From contig CP150547.1 of assembly GCA_049487715.1 (NCBI GenBank), positions 372,001 to 436,000 on the forward strand: a DNA stretch of 64,000 bases, written 5' to 3'. Both the position numbers and the translations under genes were made by a program. The first letter of the stretch is position 1. Each line of letters begins with the position of its first letter. Shown piece by piece: positions 10,010-18,579 of the stretch. The stretch is from Pycnococcus provasolii (lineage: Eukaryota > Chlorophyta > Pseudoscourfieldiophyceae > Pseudoscourfieldiales). The notes beneath the pieces were generated by a model, which saw only the letters and a list, made by a program, of their open reading frames with translations, was not told where the DNA came from and made no database searches.

Positions 10010-12658
10010 ATGGCGGCGGAGTCGTTGCCCTCAACAGGTCTCTCTCGTTGTCGCCGGCACGCCTGGCACACGATGATGTTCATGATTCTGATCGTGCTGA
10101 TGATGTTCGCTTCGTCGTCCATGCGGCTGGTAAATGCGCAGACGTCGTCGTCGACCTCCACCATGATGGTAGAAGAGATGGAAGACGTTGACATTGATGG
10201 TGTCTCGCCGGCACCATTTGCTGAAGAGTCCGGGCTGTCCGGCGGCTCTTCTGAACAAGACGACGACGTCGATGTGTGCACAAGCAAATATCAGCAGGGG
10301 GGTGTCTCAGAGTTTCGTGGGAAAATCGCGCCCAAATTTGAGGATAGCGAAGAAGATTGGCCTGACGCACCTGTGTTCACGGGCAATGAAACGAATGTCC
10401 TTCTCATCGTACTCGATGACGTGGGATTTGCACATTTGCAGCCGTACGGCGGGGTGACGAACACTTCGCGCATGCAGTCAATTGCAGACTCCGGACTCAT
10501 CTACAACAACTTTCACACCACGGCGCTCTGTAGCCCCTCAAGAGCTGCGATCTTGGCGTCTCGTAATCACCACAGCCTCTCGCTCGGTTCCCATGCGGGG
10601 ACTGCGATGGGCTTCCCAGGGTACAACGGACGCGTCCCGTACTCAGCTCAGGAAGTGACCAAGACACTCCAGGCGCTAGGCTGGACGACGTACGCGATTG
10701 GGAAATTTGACCATGTGCCTCTTTTTCAGGTGCACCAGCAGGGTCCATTCACGTACTGGCCAACCTCTGATGGTTTCGACCACATGTACTGCTTCATGGC
10801 TGGCGACGCAAACAATTTCAGCCCAGTCATGTGGGATGGACACACGCCAATCGAGCCGTTCCTGAATAAGCCGAACTACCACCTATCTGAGGATCTCGCA
10901 GACAAGGCAATTGAGCAGATTACGGGTCATGTGTCGATCAATCCCGACCGCCCGTTCTTCGTGTACTGGGCGCCGGGAGGCATGCACGCGCCGCACCACG
11001 CACCTCCAGAGTACATTGAAATGTATCGAGGTGTCTTCGACGATGGGTGGGATGCGGCAAGGGAGAAGATTTTTGCACGACAGAAAGAGCGCGGCATCAT
11101 TCCGCCCAACACAGTTCTGACCGACCGCATCGGAGAGATTCCATCTTGGGAGTCTCAAACGCCGGAGGATAGGAGGATGTTTGCACGCCAGATGGAAGCG
11201 TTCGCTGGTCAGCTCCACCACTTAGATGAGCAAATTGGTCGGATCGTCGACACACTCGAGCGCACAAACAAGCTCGAGAACACTCTCATAATGATCACGT
11301 CGGACAATGGATCGTCTGGAGAGGGCGGATTGGCAGGAACTCACAACGAAATGGCCGTGTTAAATGGTCGCAGCTTGACGCCGATGAGCGAAAATGTGAA
11401 GCGTTTCGACGAATGGGGTAGTGAAGCTACGAACAATCACTTCCATGCAGGGTGGGCAATGGCTGGCAACACACCATTCAAGTATTTCAAACAGACTGTT
11501 CATCGCGGCGGCCAGGCGGACCCGCTCATCGTTCACTGGCCGAGGGGCATCAAGAACCGTGGAAACGGCATTCGTCAGCAATACGGGCACATCATCGATA
11601 TTGGAACGACAATCATGGACGCCTTGAATCTTGAGCCTTTCGAGTACATCGACGGTGTGAAGCAACAGCCATTCGAAGGCACGAGTCTCGAGTACACGTT
11701 CAACGACCCGAATGCCACGGATCAGCACACTCGTCAATACTACGAACAATTCGGCAACCGCGCCATGTACTTGATGGAAGATGGCGTCGCTTTGAAGGCA
11801 GTGACGCTTCATGCAAATCGCATGCCGTGGCAGATCGCAGGTACATATCCATTCGAGGAAGACGTGTGGGAGCTCTACAACATCACCGAGGACTTTAGCG
11901 AGTCTCGAAACATTGCTGCGGAATTTCCTGACTTGCGAGACAAGCTGGTCGACGAGTGGGATAAAGACGCCTGGAAGTACAACGTGTACCCCCTCTACGA
12001 CGATCTCGCTGCTCGCGTTGCAGGTGCATGGAGCATTTACGCACCGGCGAGGGCCGAGTCCACGTATTATACGCCTGGAGCCATTCGAATTGCGGAGGCA
12101 TACTCGCCGGTTGTGAAGAACAAGCTGCACAACGTCACCGCTGTCTTGAACTTGACCGCGTCACCAAACGGCGAGCCCGTGAGTGGTGTGCTTGTGGCGT
12201 GCGGAGGTCTCTATGGAGGATGGACCTTTTTCTTGCGAGACAACACTCCTGTATACGAATACAACGCCTACAACGAAGAACGCTACAAGATTGCAGGCGA
12301 CAGCCCGCTTCCTGCGTCATTCGTCGGCAATGTGACAGTCGTCTACACGCCTGGCGATTTCGCGGAAACAGGCCCTCCCGACAAGACGGGCACGGTACAA
12401 ATCGTCGTCACCACCGAGCAGGATGGATCCAAGGTGGTTGGAACAGGCGAGGTTGGGCGCACGATGCCATCGACGTTTAGCCTCAGCGAGACGTTCGACG
12501 TCGGCGTCGATACGGGAACGCCCGTGTCTGATTCGTACACGCGCTTAGAAAACAATGACCTGCGTTATGCGAATGTGCTCGATCGCGTCGTCATATCGCT
12601 CGCCATGCCTGATGCGGATTTCACTGCGAGCGGCATCGGTGGAAGCCAAATCGGCTAG
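10010..12658 (+). CDS. Secreted arylsulfatase (formylglycine-dependent sulfatase)
   Basis: 882 residues. It hydrolyses sulfate esters, presumably of polysaccharides or other exported substrates. An N-terminal hydrophobic stretch (TMMFMILIVLMMFASS, residues 21-36) ends at an Ala-Gln-type signal cleavage site, then comes an acidic linker. The sulfatase core shows the metal-binding pair D136-D137 (LIVLDDVGF), the activation motif CSPSR with Cys174 as the formylglycine precursor, and a later SDNGSSG metal site. The long C-terminal part (HRGGQADPLIVHWP, then LYNITEDFSE) matches the AtsA-type arylsulfatase architecture. It needs a formylglycine-generating enzyme, which is not in this window. Single exon; the first ATG lies in a good AACACAATGG context. 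The LPMO gene follows in the same direction. Confidence 0.92.
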   Translation: MAAESLPSTGLSRCRRHAWHTMMFMILIVLMMFASSSMRLVNAQTSSSTSTMMVEEMEDVDIDGVSPAPFAEESGLSGGSSEQDDDVDVCTSKYQQGGVSEFRGKIAPKFEDSEEDWPDAPVFTGNETNVLLIVLDDVGFAHLQPYGGVTNTSRMQSIADSGLIYNNFHTTALCSPSRAAILASRNHHSLSLGSHAGTAMGFPGYNGRVPYSAQEVTKTLQALGWTTYAIGKFDHVPLFQVHQQGPFTYWPTSDGFDHMYCFMAGDANNFSPVMWDGHTPIEPFLNKPNYHLSEDLADKAIEQITGHVSINPDRPFFVYWAPGGMHAPHHAPPEYIEMYRGVFDDGWDAAREKIFARQKERGIIPPNTVLTDRIGEIPSWESQTPEDRRMFARQMEAFAGQLHHLDEQIGRIVDTLERTNKLENTLIMITSDNGSSGEGGLAGTHNEMAVLNGRSLTPMSENVKRFDEWGSEATNNHFHAGWAMAGNTPFKYFKQTVHRGGQADPLIVHWPRGIKNRGNGIRQQYGHIIDIGTTIMDALNLEPFEYIDGVKQQPFEGTSLEYTFNDPNATDQHTRQYYEQFGNRAMYLMEDGVALKAVTLHANRMPWQIAGTYPFEEDVWELYNITEDFSESRNIAAEFPDLRDKLVDEWDKDAWKYNVYPLYDDLAARVAGAWSIYAPARAESTYYTPGAIRIAEAYSPVVKNKLHNVTAVLNLTASPNGEPVSGVLVACGGLYGGWTFFLRDNTPVYEYNAYNEERYKIAGDSPLPASFVGNVTVVYTPGDFAETGPPDKTGTVQIVVTTEQDGSKVVGTGEVGRTMPSTFSLSETFDVGVDTGTPVSDSYTRLENNDLRYANVLDRVVISLAMPDADFTASGIGGSQIG

Positions 12659-13534
12659 TTCTTCTTTTTGTGGTTGGTGGGATGCAACGTGCATTCTTCT
12701 TGTATTCGAAAAAACGAAGAAGGAAAGGAAGGCGTCGTCGACCGGAGAGCCGTCATTGCCGTCATGGCATGAGCTGCCATCCATCCCATTAAGAGTAGTT
12801 TAGCGTCGTCCGAGCAAGCGACAAGCAGGAGTTGCAACCTGGAAGGAGCAAAACAGCCCGAAATACATAAAAAAGGAAAAAAAAGTAAAAACCCCAAACC
12901 CCAAACTATAAATCGCAAAATTCGGTTGCTTCAAACCAAACCAAAAAAGGCCAAAATGATCATCCAAAACTGAAATTTCCTCTTTACGACTTGGTTATTA
13001 GGGGTGGTACGATGGAATGTTTTGGAGTTTGGGAAAGGGATCCCTGTTAGCCTTTCAAACGTACGCCTTTGAAAACTCCGAAAAACCTCCGAAACCTTTC
13101 TGGCCTCGGATTCCGGAACCAAGAGCCCTTTTATTTGGATTTCCCAAGATTCAAGGACAACGATTGATGTGCCTCTAGACGTGTGCCACTTGTCGAACAC
13201 ACCTACCTCACCTGTCACCTGTCCCGCTCTTTTTTCTTCTTAAGACCCTTTCTGCACTTAACCTTTTTCTTAAAACACCATGTGAGAACCTTCGTCCTTC
13301 CGCGCGTCTTAACCTTTGTTGTTCCGTGACACACGCTTCCCGCTTTTCTGCTTCTCTGCTTTTAGGCGAACCTGCACTCCTCCACTCCTCCTACTCCTAT
13401 GTCGTCACGGTGAGGCTCCTCCTCATCCTCATCCTCATCCTCATCTCCTTCTTGTTTTTTTTCTTGTCATTCTCAACTTCTTCATCAGTCTCAACAGTGT
13501 GTGTCGTTCTTTCCTTTCTGCTTAGTGTAGTGTG
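12659..13534. other. Intergenic between sulfatase and LPMO genes
   Basis: No gene is recognised. It holds an A-rich stretch with AACCCCAAACCCCAAA at about 12890-12907, CTTAAG at 13239-13244, and a (TCCTCA)n microsatellite at about 13410-13446, shortly before the LPMO start. Confidence 0.55.
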
Positions 13535-15781
13535 ATGATGATGGTATCTACACGCTCACGTTTCGCTCGTGGACACCCCGCAACGTCGTCGTCATGTTTC
13601 ACGATGGTCCCTCTTCTTCTTCTCGTCACGATGATGCTCGTTGACGAAGACTCCTCCTTCATCAGGCAAGCAGACGCGCACGGGTACGTGTTCGAGCCGG
13701 AGGCACGCAACGTGCGTGCGGCGCTCAACAAGGACACGTCTCTGAACGAAGATACTTGGAATGGTGGACCGTGGCGAACCGAGTACTGCCCGCACTGCGT
13801 CAACGGAGGAGGCGTGTGCGGCATCAACCAGGCGGGTACGAGAGACTACACAAGCTACAAGTCAGACATCGTCGACACGTTCGACCAGGGAAGCGTGATC
13901 GACGTCAAGTCCGTCATCACCGCACACCACCGAGGACACGTGGAGATGTGGCTTTGCCCACTGGCCGTGCCCACGCCCGAGTGCTTCCAGGCGAACCCCC
14001 TTGAGTTCGTCGAGGACTTGATCTACGGTGCGCCGAAGGATGACCAGTTCTGGAATCGTGGTTACCTACCTCCCTCCGACGGAACAACCACGGAGTACAG
14101 CACCACTGCCATCCCGTCGTACGCCGACGGATCAACCTCCATACCCTCGGGCCTGCCAAACGGACTTGTGCTGCACCATCGCTTCAAGCTGCCGGACAAC
14201 GTCGCCGGTCAACGCGTTACACTGCTTTGGAACTACATCACCGCGAACAGCTACAACCCGGTCGGATACTACGACTACACGTTTCCAAACAGCGCGTGGT
14301 GGTACTCGGCCCTCGCACCCACTCCGTGCCCACTCCCAGACACGACATCTGTGCCCGAACAGTTCTGGAACTGCATGGATGTGACGATCGAAGAGGATCC
14401 ATCATTAGCGGCGACGGACGGAACTGAAGGTAACGCGCCTGGCAGTGGGCCGCTCAGCAGCGGCCGTGGTGGATGCCCCGCAGACGGGTCGGGGAATCCG
14501 GACGCGACGCCGACGCCAGGGCCAGGGCCGACGACAACCACCACGGGCACGTCGATCACCACCACGCCGCCGTCTAGCGGCACAGCCAAGCTGTGGGAGC
14601 AGTGCGGAGGACTCAACTACGCGTCTAAGTCGTGTGAGGAGGGCGTGTGCAAGCCTGGAATCGAGCCTGATGGATCGGTTAACATCTGGTACAGCCAGTG
14701 TGTCCTCGAAACAGCGCCAACCCCGACGACGACGACCACCACGAGCACGTCGACAACCACGACCACGACCACGACAGCCCCTCTGCCGTCGACAACCACG
14801 ACCACGACCACGTCGTCAACCACTACCACGAGCACGTCGACCACCACCACGCCGCCGTCTAGCGGCACAGCCAAGCTGTGGGAGCCGTGTGGAGGACTCA
14901 ACTACGCGTCTAAGTCGTGTGAGGAGGGCGTGTGCAAGCCTGGAATCGAGCCTGATGGATCGGTTAACATCTGGTACAGCCAGTGTGTCCTCGAAACAGC
15001 GCCAACCCCGACGACGACAACCACCACGGGCACGTCGATCACCACCACGCCGCCGTCTAGCGGCACAGCCAAGCTGTGGGAGCCGTGCGGAGGACTCAGT
15101 TACGAGTCTAAACCGTGTGAGGAGGGCGTGTGCAAGCCTGGAATCGAGCCTGATGGATCGGACAACATCTGGTACAGCCAGTGCGTTCTCTCTGCTTCAG
15201 CCAAGCTGTGGGAGCCGTGCGGAGGACTCAATTACGAGTCTAAACCGTGTGAGGAGGGCGTGTGCAAGCCTGGAATCGAGCCTGATGGATCGGACAACAT
15301 CTGGTACAGCCAGTGCGTTCTCTCTGCTTCGACAAGAATGATGACGCGACGCGGTGCGGGTGGAGAGGATGAGGCTGCTGCTTCGGCAAAAATGATGACG
15401 CGACGCGGTGCGGGTGGAGAGGATGAGGCTGCTGCTTCGGCAAAAATGGTGACGCGACGCGGTGCGGGTGGAGAGGATGAGGCTGCTGCTCGCGAGGAGG
15501 AGGAGGAGGAGGCTGCTGCTCGCGAGGAGGAGGAGGAGGAGGAGGAGGCTCGCGAGGAGGAGGAGGAAGAGTCGACCGAAACTCTTTCTGCCAGCCGTGA
15601 TGATGGATCGAGCGGTATTAGCGAGCAGGAATCCTCCACAGAGAAGGAGGAGGAGGACAGTCTGGCCATTTCCGATGGTGGCAGCGCTGCTGACGAGCCG
15701 ACGTCCCGGACGTCTCGTGGTGGCGCACGTCGCATGGGCGGTCGCAGTGGCCGTCGTCTTTTTTCTCATCGTCGCATCTAG
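13535..15781 (+). CDS. AA15-like lytic polysaccharide monooxygenase with four CBM1-like modules
   Basis: 748 residues from the ATG triplet at 13535. A signal peptide ends ADA, leaving His49 (HGYVFEP) as the mature N-terminal residue, as the copper 'histidine brace' of LPMOs requires. The second brace His is probably His132 in AHHRGHVEMWLC, a pattern typical of chitin_bind_3/AA15 enzymes. The catalytic domain (about 49-295) is Cys- and Trp-rich. Four near-identical 41-residue modules follow (14585-14707, 14870-14992, 15068-15190, 15200-15322). Each has CGG...C....C and ends WYSQCVL, as in CBM1 cellulose-binding modules but with a longer C3-C4 loop. Thr-rich linkers separate modules 1-3. The tail has three copies of an 18-20-residue MTRRGAGGEDEAAA unit, then Glu-rich and Arg-rich ends. 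Expected role: oxidative cleavage of cellulose or chitin. The substrate is not determined. Confidence 0.88.
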   Translation: MMMVSTRSRFARGHPATSSSCFTMVPLLLLVTMMLVDEDSSFIRQADAHGYVFEPEARNVRAALNKDTSLNEDTWNGGPWRTEYCPHCVNGGGVCGINQAGTRDYTSYKSDIVDTFDQGSVIDVKSVITAHHRGHVEMWLCPLAVPTPECFQANPLEFVEDLIYGAPKDDQFWNRGYLPPSDGTTTEYSTTAIPSYADGSTSIPSGLPNGLVLHHRFKLPDNVAGQRVTLLWNYITANSYNPVGYYDYTFPNSAWWYSALAPTPCPLPDTTSVPEQFWNCMDVTIEEDPSLAATDGTEGNAPGSGPLSSGRGGCPADGSGNPDATPTPGPGPTTTTTGTSITTTPPSSGTAKLWEQCGGLNYASKSCEEGVCKPGIEPDGSVNIWYSQCVLETAPTPTTTTTTSTSTTTTTTTTAPLPSTTTTTTTSSTTTTSTSTTTTPPSSGTAKLWEPCGGLNYASKSCEEGVCKPGIEPDGSVNIWYSQCVLETAPTPTTTTTTGTSITTTPPSSGTAKLWEPCGGLSYESKPCEEGVCKPGIEPDGSDNIWYSQCVLSASAKLWEPCGGLNYESKPCEEGVCKPGIEPDGSDNIWYSQCVLSASTRMMTRRGAGGEDEAAASAKMMTRRGAGGEDEAAASAKMVTRRGAGGEDEAAAREEEEEEAAAREEEEEEEEAREEEEEESTETLSASRDDGSSGISEQESSTEKEEEDSLAISDGGSAADEPTSRTSRGGARRMGGRSGRRLFSHRRI
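14585..15322 (+). repeat. Four tandem CBM1-like modules, nearly identical in DNA
   Basis: 123-bp units at 14585, 14870, 15068 and 15200 differ at only a few positions. The linker with GTCGATCACCACCACGCCGC recurs before modules 1 and 3. This is intragenic duplication that looks recent. Confidence 0.85.
15332..15492 (+). repeat. Three tandem 54-bp coding repeats
   Basis: Each unit encodes an 18-residue stretch containing MTRRGAGGEDEAAA within the LPMO gene, with almost no DNA divergence. A (GAG)n Glu-coding tract follows. Confidence 0.8.
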
Positions 15782-15939
15782 CTCATTTCGGCTAGTAGAC
15801 ACGGTTGCCCTATCCCTTTCCTTTTTTTGATCATGAACGGAGTATATAATAGACTACTAGCGAAAGGGTGGGAGGGGAGAGAGAGAGAAACGGACTGTGT
15901 TTAAAATCCTATTTCGTTGCTACACTACTATGTAAATCG

Positions 15940-16875
15940 TCACCGTTTACAATTGATTTTTGGAGTCACATGCATGGTAAAGTTGACAACATCGGCCGTG
16001 CTCCAGTTGATGTGCCAAACGAGCACGTCGTCGGAAGTTACCGCTCCCATACGAGCACCTCGGCGCTCGAGCTCTTCGAGAAATTTTGTCTCGAGACGGC
16101 CCCAACTCCATTCATGTCGGAAGGTCACATTCACGGTCGCATCAAGAGGTACGGCGAAACCAGCCATGTCGATTCCGAACCGCCTTGGAGGCTTAGGACA
16201 AAAAATAGTTTGGAAGCCGTGAATTTCACCTTTCGTGTGAACGGGCGCCTCAGCACCTTCGGGGTGTGTCATGAAACCGATGGGCCAGAATAGTACACCA
16301 TGCGACGCTTGTGCTGCCATTGGCCAAATCTTTGATGAATACAGGTTGTCGTCATCTGCAAAGTACACCGCGGCATTCATGCCTTCATGGTCTCTGAGAG
16401 CGAGTTCCAAGCCCGCGTTGCGGTGATCCAGCCCACGGTGCGATGTTGTATTTGAGCGAGGGGGTGGGGCAGGAACACGAGTCACGTGCACGTGTGGACA
16501 TTGGTTTGCAAACGACGGAATCGGGTCAGAGATACTTTCGTCAATCAGATACCACCATATGTCAGCATCACTACTATCGCACATGGATACGAACATGTGA
16601 GAGAGCGTATACTTGCGTCGAACGCGCGCTCGCTCGTACGTCGGTGTGATGACCACAAGTCGTCGTCGTCGAGCTGGTAACAACGACGACGACGGCGTGC
16701 TGACATAGCTATTGTTGTTTTGTAAAAGATGGGTCCAAGAAAACGTCGTCACTAAAACACCGAGTGAGCTCAGAATGAGCAGCACGAATGAGACTTTTGC
16801 GAGCGTGTGCAGCGTCGTGTGCATTACCACTCGCTTTTCGCGTCGAGCCGTCTTCGCCGCCGTCACCACCATCAT
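15940..16875 (-). CDS. Family GT43 glycosyltransferase (glucuronyl/xylosyltransferase type)
   Basis: 311 residues from ATG at 16875. A short cytosolic basic tail and a single membrane span (VSFVLLILSSLGVLV, about residues 30-45) give the type II Golgi topology. The catalytic domain has the GT43 hallmarks: VVITPTYERA, the HRNAGLELAL segment, the donor/metal motif D174-D175-D176 (YFADDDNLY), GVLFWPIG, and DMAGFAV near the acceptor site, then LETKFLEEL. Animal members add glucuronic acid to glycosaminoglycan linkers and plant members act in xylan synthesis. The substrate here is unknown. A longer in-frame extension to 17163 is mostly telobox and Pro-rich leader, so I start at 16875. It is convergent with the LPMO gene and divergent from the PLA2-like gene. 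Confidence 0.88.
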   Translation of the reverse strand: MMVVTAAKTARREKRVVMHTTLHTLAKVSFVLLILSSLGVLVTTFSWTHLLQNNNSYVSTPSSSLLPARRRRLVVITPTYERARVRRKYTLSHMFVSMCDSSDADIWWYLIDESISDPIPSFANQCPHVHVTRVPAPPPRSNTTSHRGLDHRNAGLELALRDHEGMNAAVYFADDDNLYSSKIWPMAAQASHGVLFWPIGFMTHPEGAEAPVHTKGEIHGFQTIFCPKPPRRFGIDMAGFAVPLDATVNVTFRHEWSWGRLETKFLEELERRGARMGAVTSDDVLVWHINWSTADVVNFTMHVTPKINCKR

Positions 16876-17364
16876 CGATCGGCTGCCTGCTGACCAGTGG
16901 AAGAAATGTGTGGTGCACCTGCCCAGGCAGCCCAGGTAGAAAAAGCCTATGCTATGTACAGCCACTATCCACAGGTGGACTGCTGGGTGGGATGAGAGGT
17001 GGGATGTGGGGCCGTGGGACCTGCCGACCTGGCCGGGGGGGGGGGGAGGGGATTCTGGGAGGTGGAGACGACATGCTCCGTGTCGTCGGGGTTTCTGTCT
17101 GGGACTCTGGATTAGGGTTTCTGGATGGGTTAGGGTTAGGGTTAGGGCTACTATCGACTGCATCGCTCTCTCTCTCTCTCTCTCTCTCTCTTCCCTCGCT
17201 CATACATAGGTATCCCTTCGCTTCGATGATGGGTTTTATTTTCCTTGATGAAAAATGCAGGTAATAACCTTAGGAATTTGACAGCTCAACGGCTTCAACG
17301 CAAACTCCCTGGTAAAGACAAACTCACTCAAAAAAACGCGCATCGTTTGATTGATCCTCCATCC
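16876..17364. other. Divergent promoter region (GT43 / PLA2-like)
   Basis: It contains a G run (about 17035-17046), a telobox run in G-rich orientation (17128-17150) and a (TC)n microsatellite (about 17167-17191). No gene is recognised. Confidence 0.6.
17128..17150. promoter_or_regulatory. Telobox-like TTAGGG run
   Basis: More than three TTAGGG units lie about 255 bp upstream of the GT43 start (minus strand) and 215 bp upstream of the PLA2-like start (plus strand). Confidence 0.5.
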
Positions 17365-18450
17365 ATGTCGTCCATGATGATGATGGCGGCGCGATGCCGA
17401 CGACACTCGTCGTCGTCGCACTCCGTCCTGCTCCAGCCTCTAGTAGTAGTAGGAATCATGTGCTCAGCAACAATGATGATGATGTCATCCCTATGTGTAA
17501 TGCGCTCTTCGTCGTTTGCCGGCATGATTCAGCTCGCAGATGCAACGCCGCTCTCGCCGTTCGCGGCGACGGCGTGCGCGCTCCGCCACGCATCTATACC
17601 TGCGGCGCTCTTCAACGATCTAGGATGCTACTGCGGAAGCGCGTTAAATGTCGCGAAGCGTGGACTGCCCATTGACGAAACGGATCACTGTTGCTATGTA
17701 TACGACACGTGTGTCCAGGACAGTAGTGAGGCGAATTGCAATTCTCCCGATGAGACATTTGATGCACTTTGCGTGGATGGCGATGACACCGTCGTGTGCC
17801 TCGACGAAACTTCCAAATGCTGCAAGTGCGTACGCATTCTTGCGCAGTGCATACGTCAGGCTGTGGAGTTTCATGATGGTTCGTTCACTCGTTCTTCCTT
17901 CTTAGTCATTTATTAGCCCTTCCAAAATCATACTAACTCACTCGCTCACTCGTCCTACACAACAATAATCTGAACAGTTGCACACTTCGCACCACTCGTC
18001 GACGCGTCAGACCCCGAAGACGATGCTGTGTGTTATCCGGTGGATGAGGAATCGCGTGCACGGAAGACCGCTTTACTTCACCGCATGGATGTAGCAGATG
18101 CGCTCGAGCAAATCTCAACAATGTGGACAGAGGCAAAGGCTGCGCGTGCTGCGTGGAAGGAGGGTGCGGCACTCCACACATATGCCAGCGAAGCTGTGGA
18201 AAATGTCGAGACGAATCTAGTCAAGTCCGCTGAGAAGGAAATGACGGAGAAGTTACATGCTGAAATTGAGAATGCTCGTGGTGCTCTCCGCTCGCGTCTT
18301 GCTGGCGTGGTGAGTTCACTCGCAGATGCCATTCAAAATAACAAACAACTGTCTTCGCTTCTTCTCAGTCAGGCCATTCCTGTCGACAACGGTGGTAGTA
18401 ATGATGATGATGGCAAAGAAGAAGCACAACAAGAAGAAGGTTTACGATGA
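17365..18450 (+). CDS. Secreted phospholipase A2-like protein lacking the catalytic His (2 exons)
   Basis: Exon 1 is 17365-17878 and exon 2 is 17978-18450. The intron of 99 nt has a GTTCGT donor, a perfect TACTAAC branch box and an AACAG acceptor, and the join is in phase: 328 residues. A Met/Ser-rich signal-type N-terminus precedes a Cys-rich domain. The calcium-loop/active-site pattern CYCGSA...GLPIDETDHCC followed by YVYDTC matches secreted PLA2, but the catalytic His (normally in CCxxHDxC) is Tyr113, coded TAC where CAC is expected. The adjacent Asp114 is kept. Exon 2 encodes an amphipathic helical tail (about 130 residues). The protein is therefore probably a non-catalytic PLA2-fold binding or regulatory protein; a sequencing error is the alternative. 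Convergent with EHD. Confidence 0.75.
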
Positions 18451-18579
18451 GAGGAGGAATCCATAGTAAACAACTTACTGAGATGATGAAAAAACAAAGT
18501 ACTACTACCACACACACAAATCTATGATCAATTTATTGAACCCCATCAAACAAACAAATCCAATCCAATCCAATATCAA

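Noticed and set aside
14585-15322. CRISPR-like direct repeats
   Set aside because: The repeats are coding modules of one protein; the spacing is not regular and there are no associated genes.
14445-15341. 298-residue Arg/Ser-rich plus-strand frame inside the LPMO
   Set aside because: A frame shadow of the repeated CBM1 modules, with no domain logic of its own.
17128-17150. A true telomere or chromosome end
   Set aside because: Only three units, flanked by genes on both sides. It is interstitial, like the other five runs.
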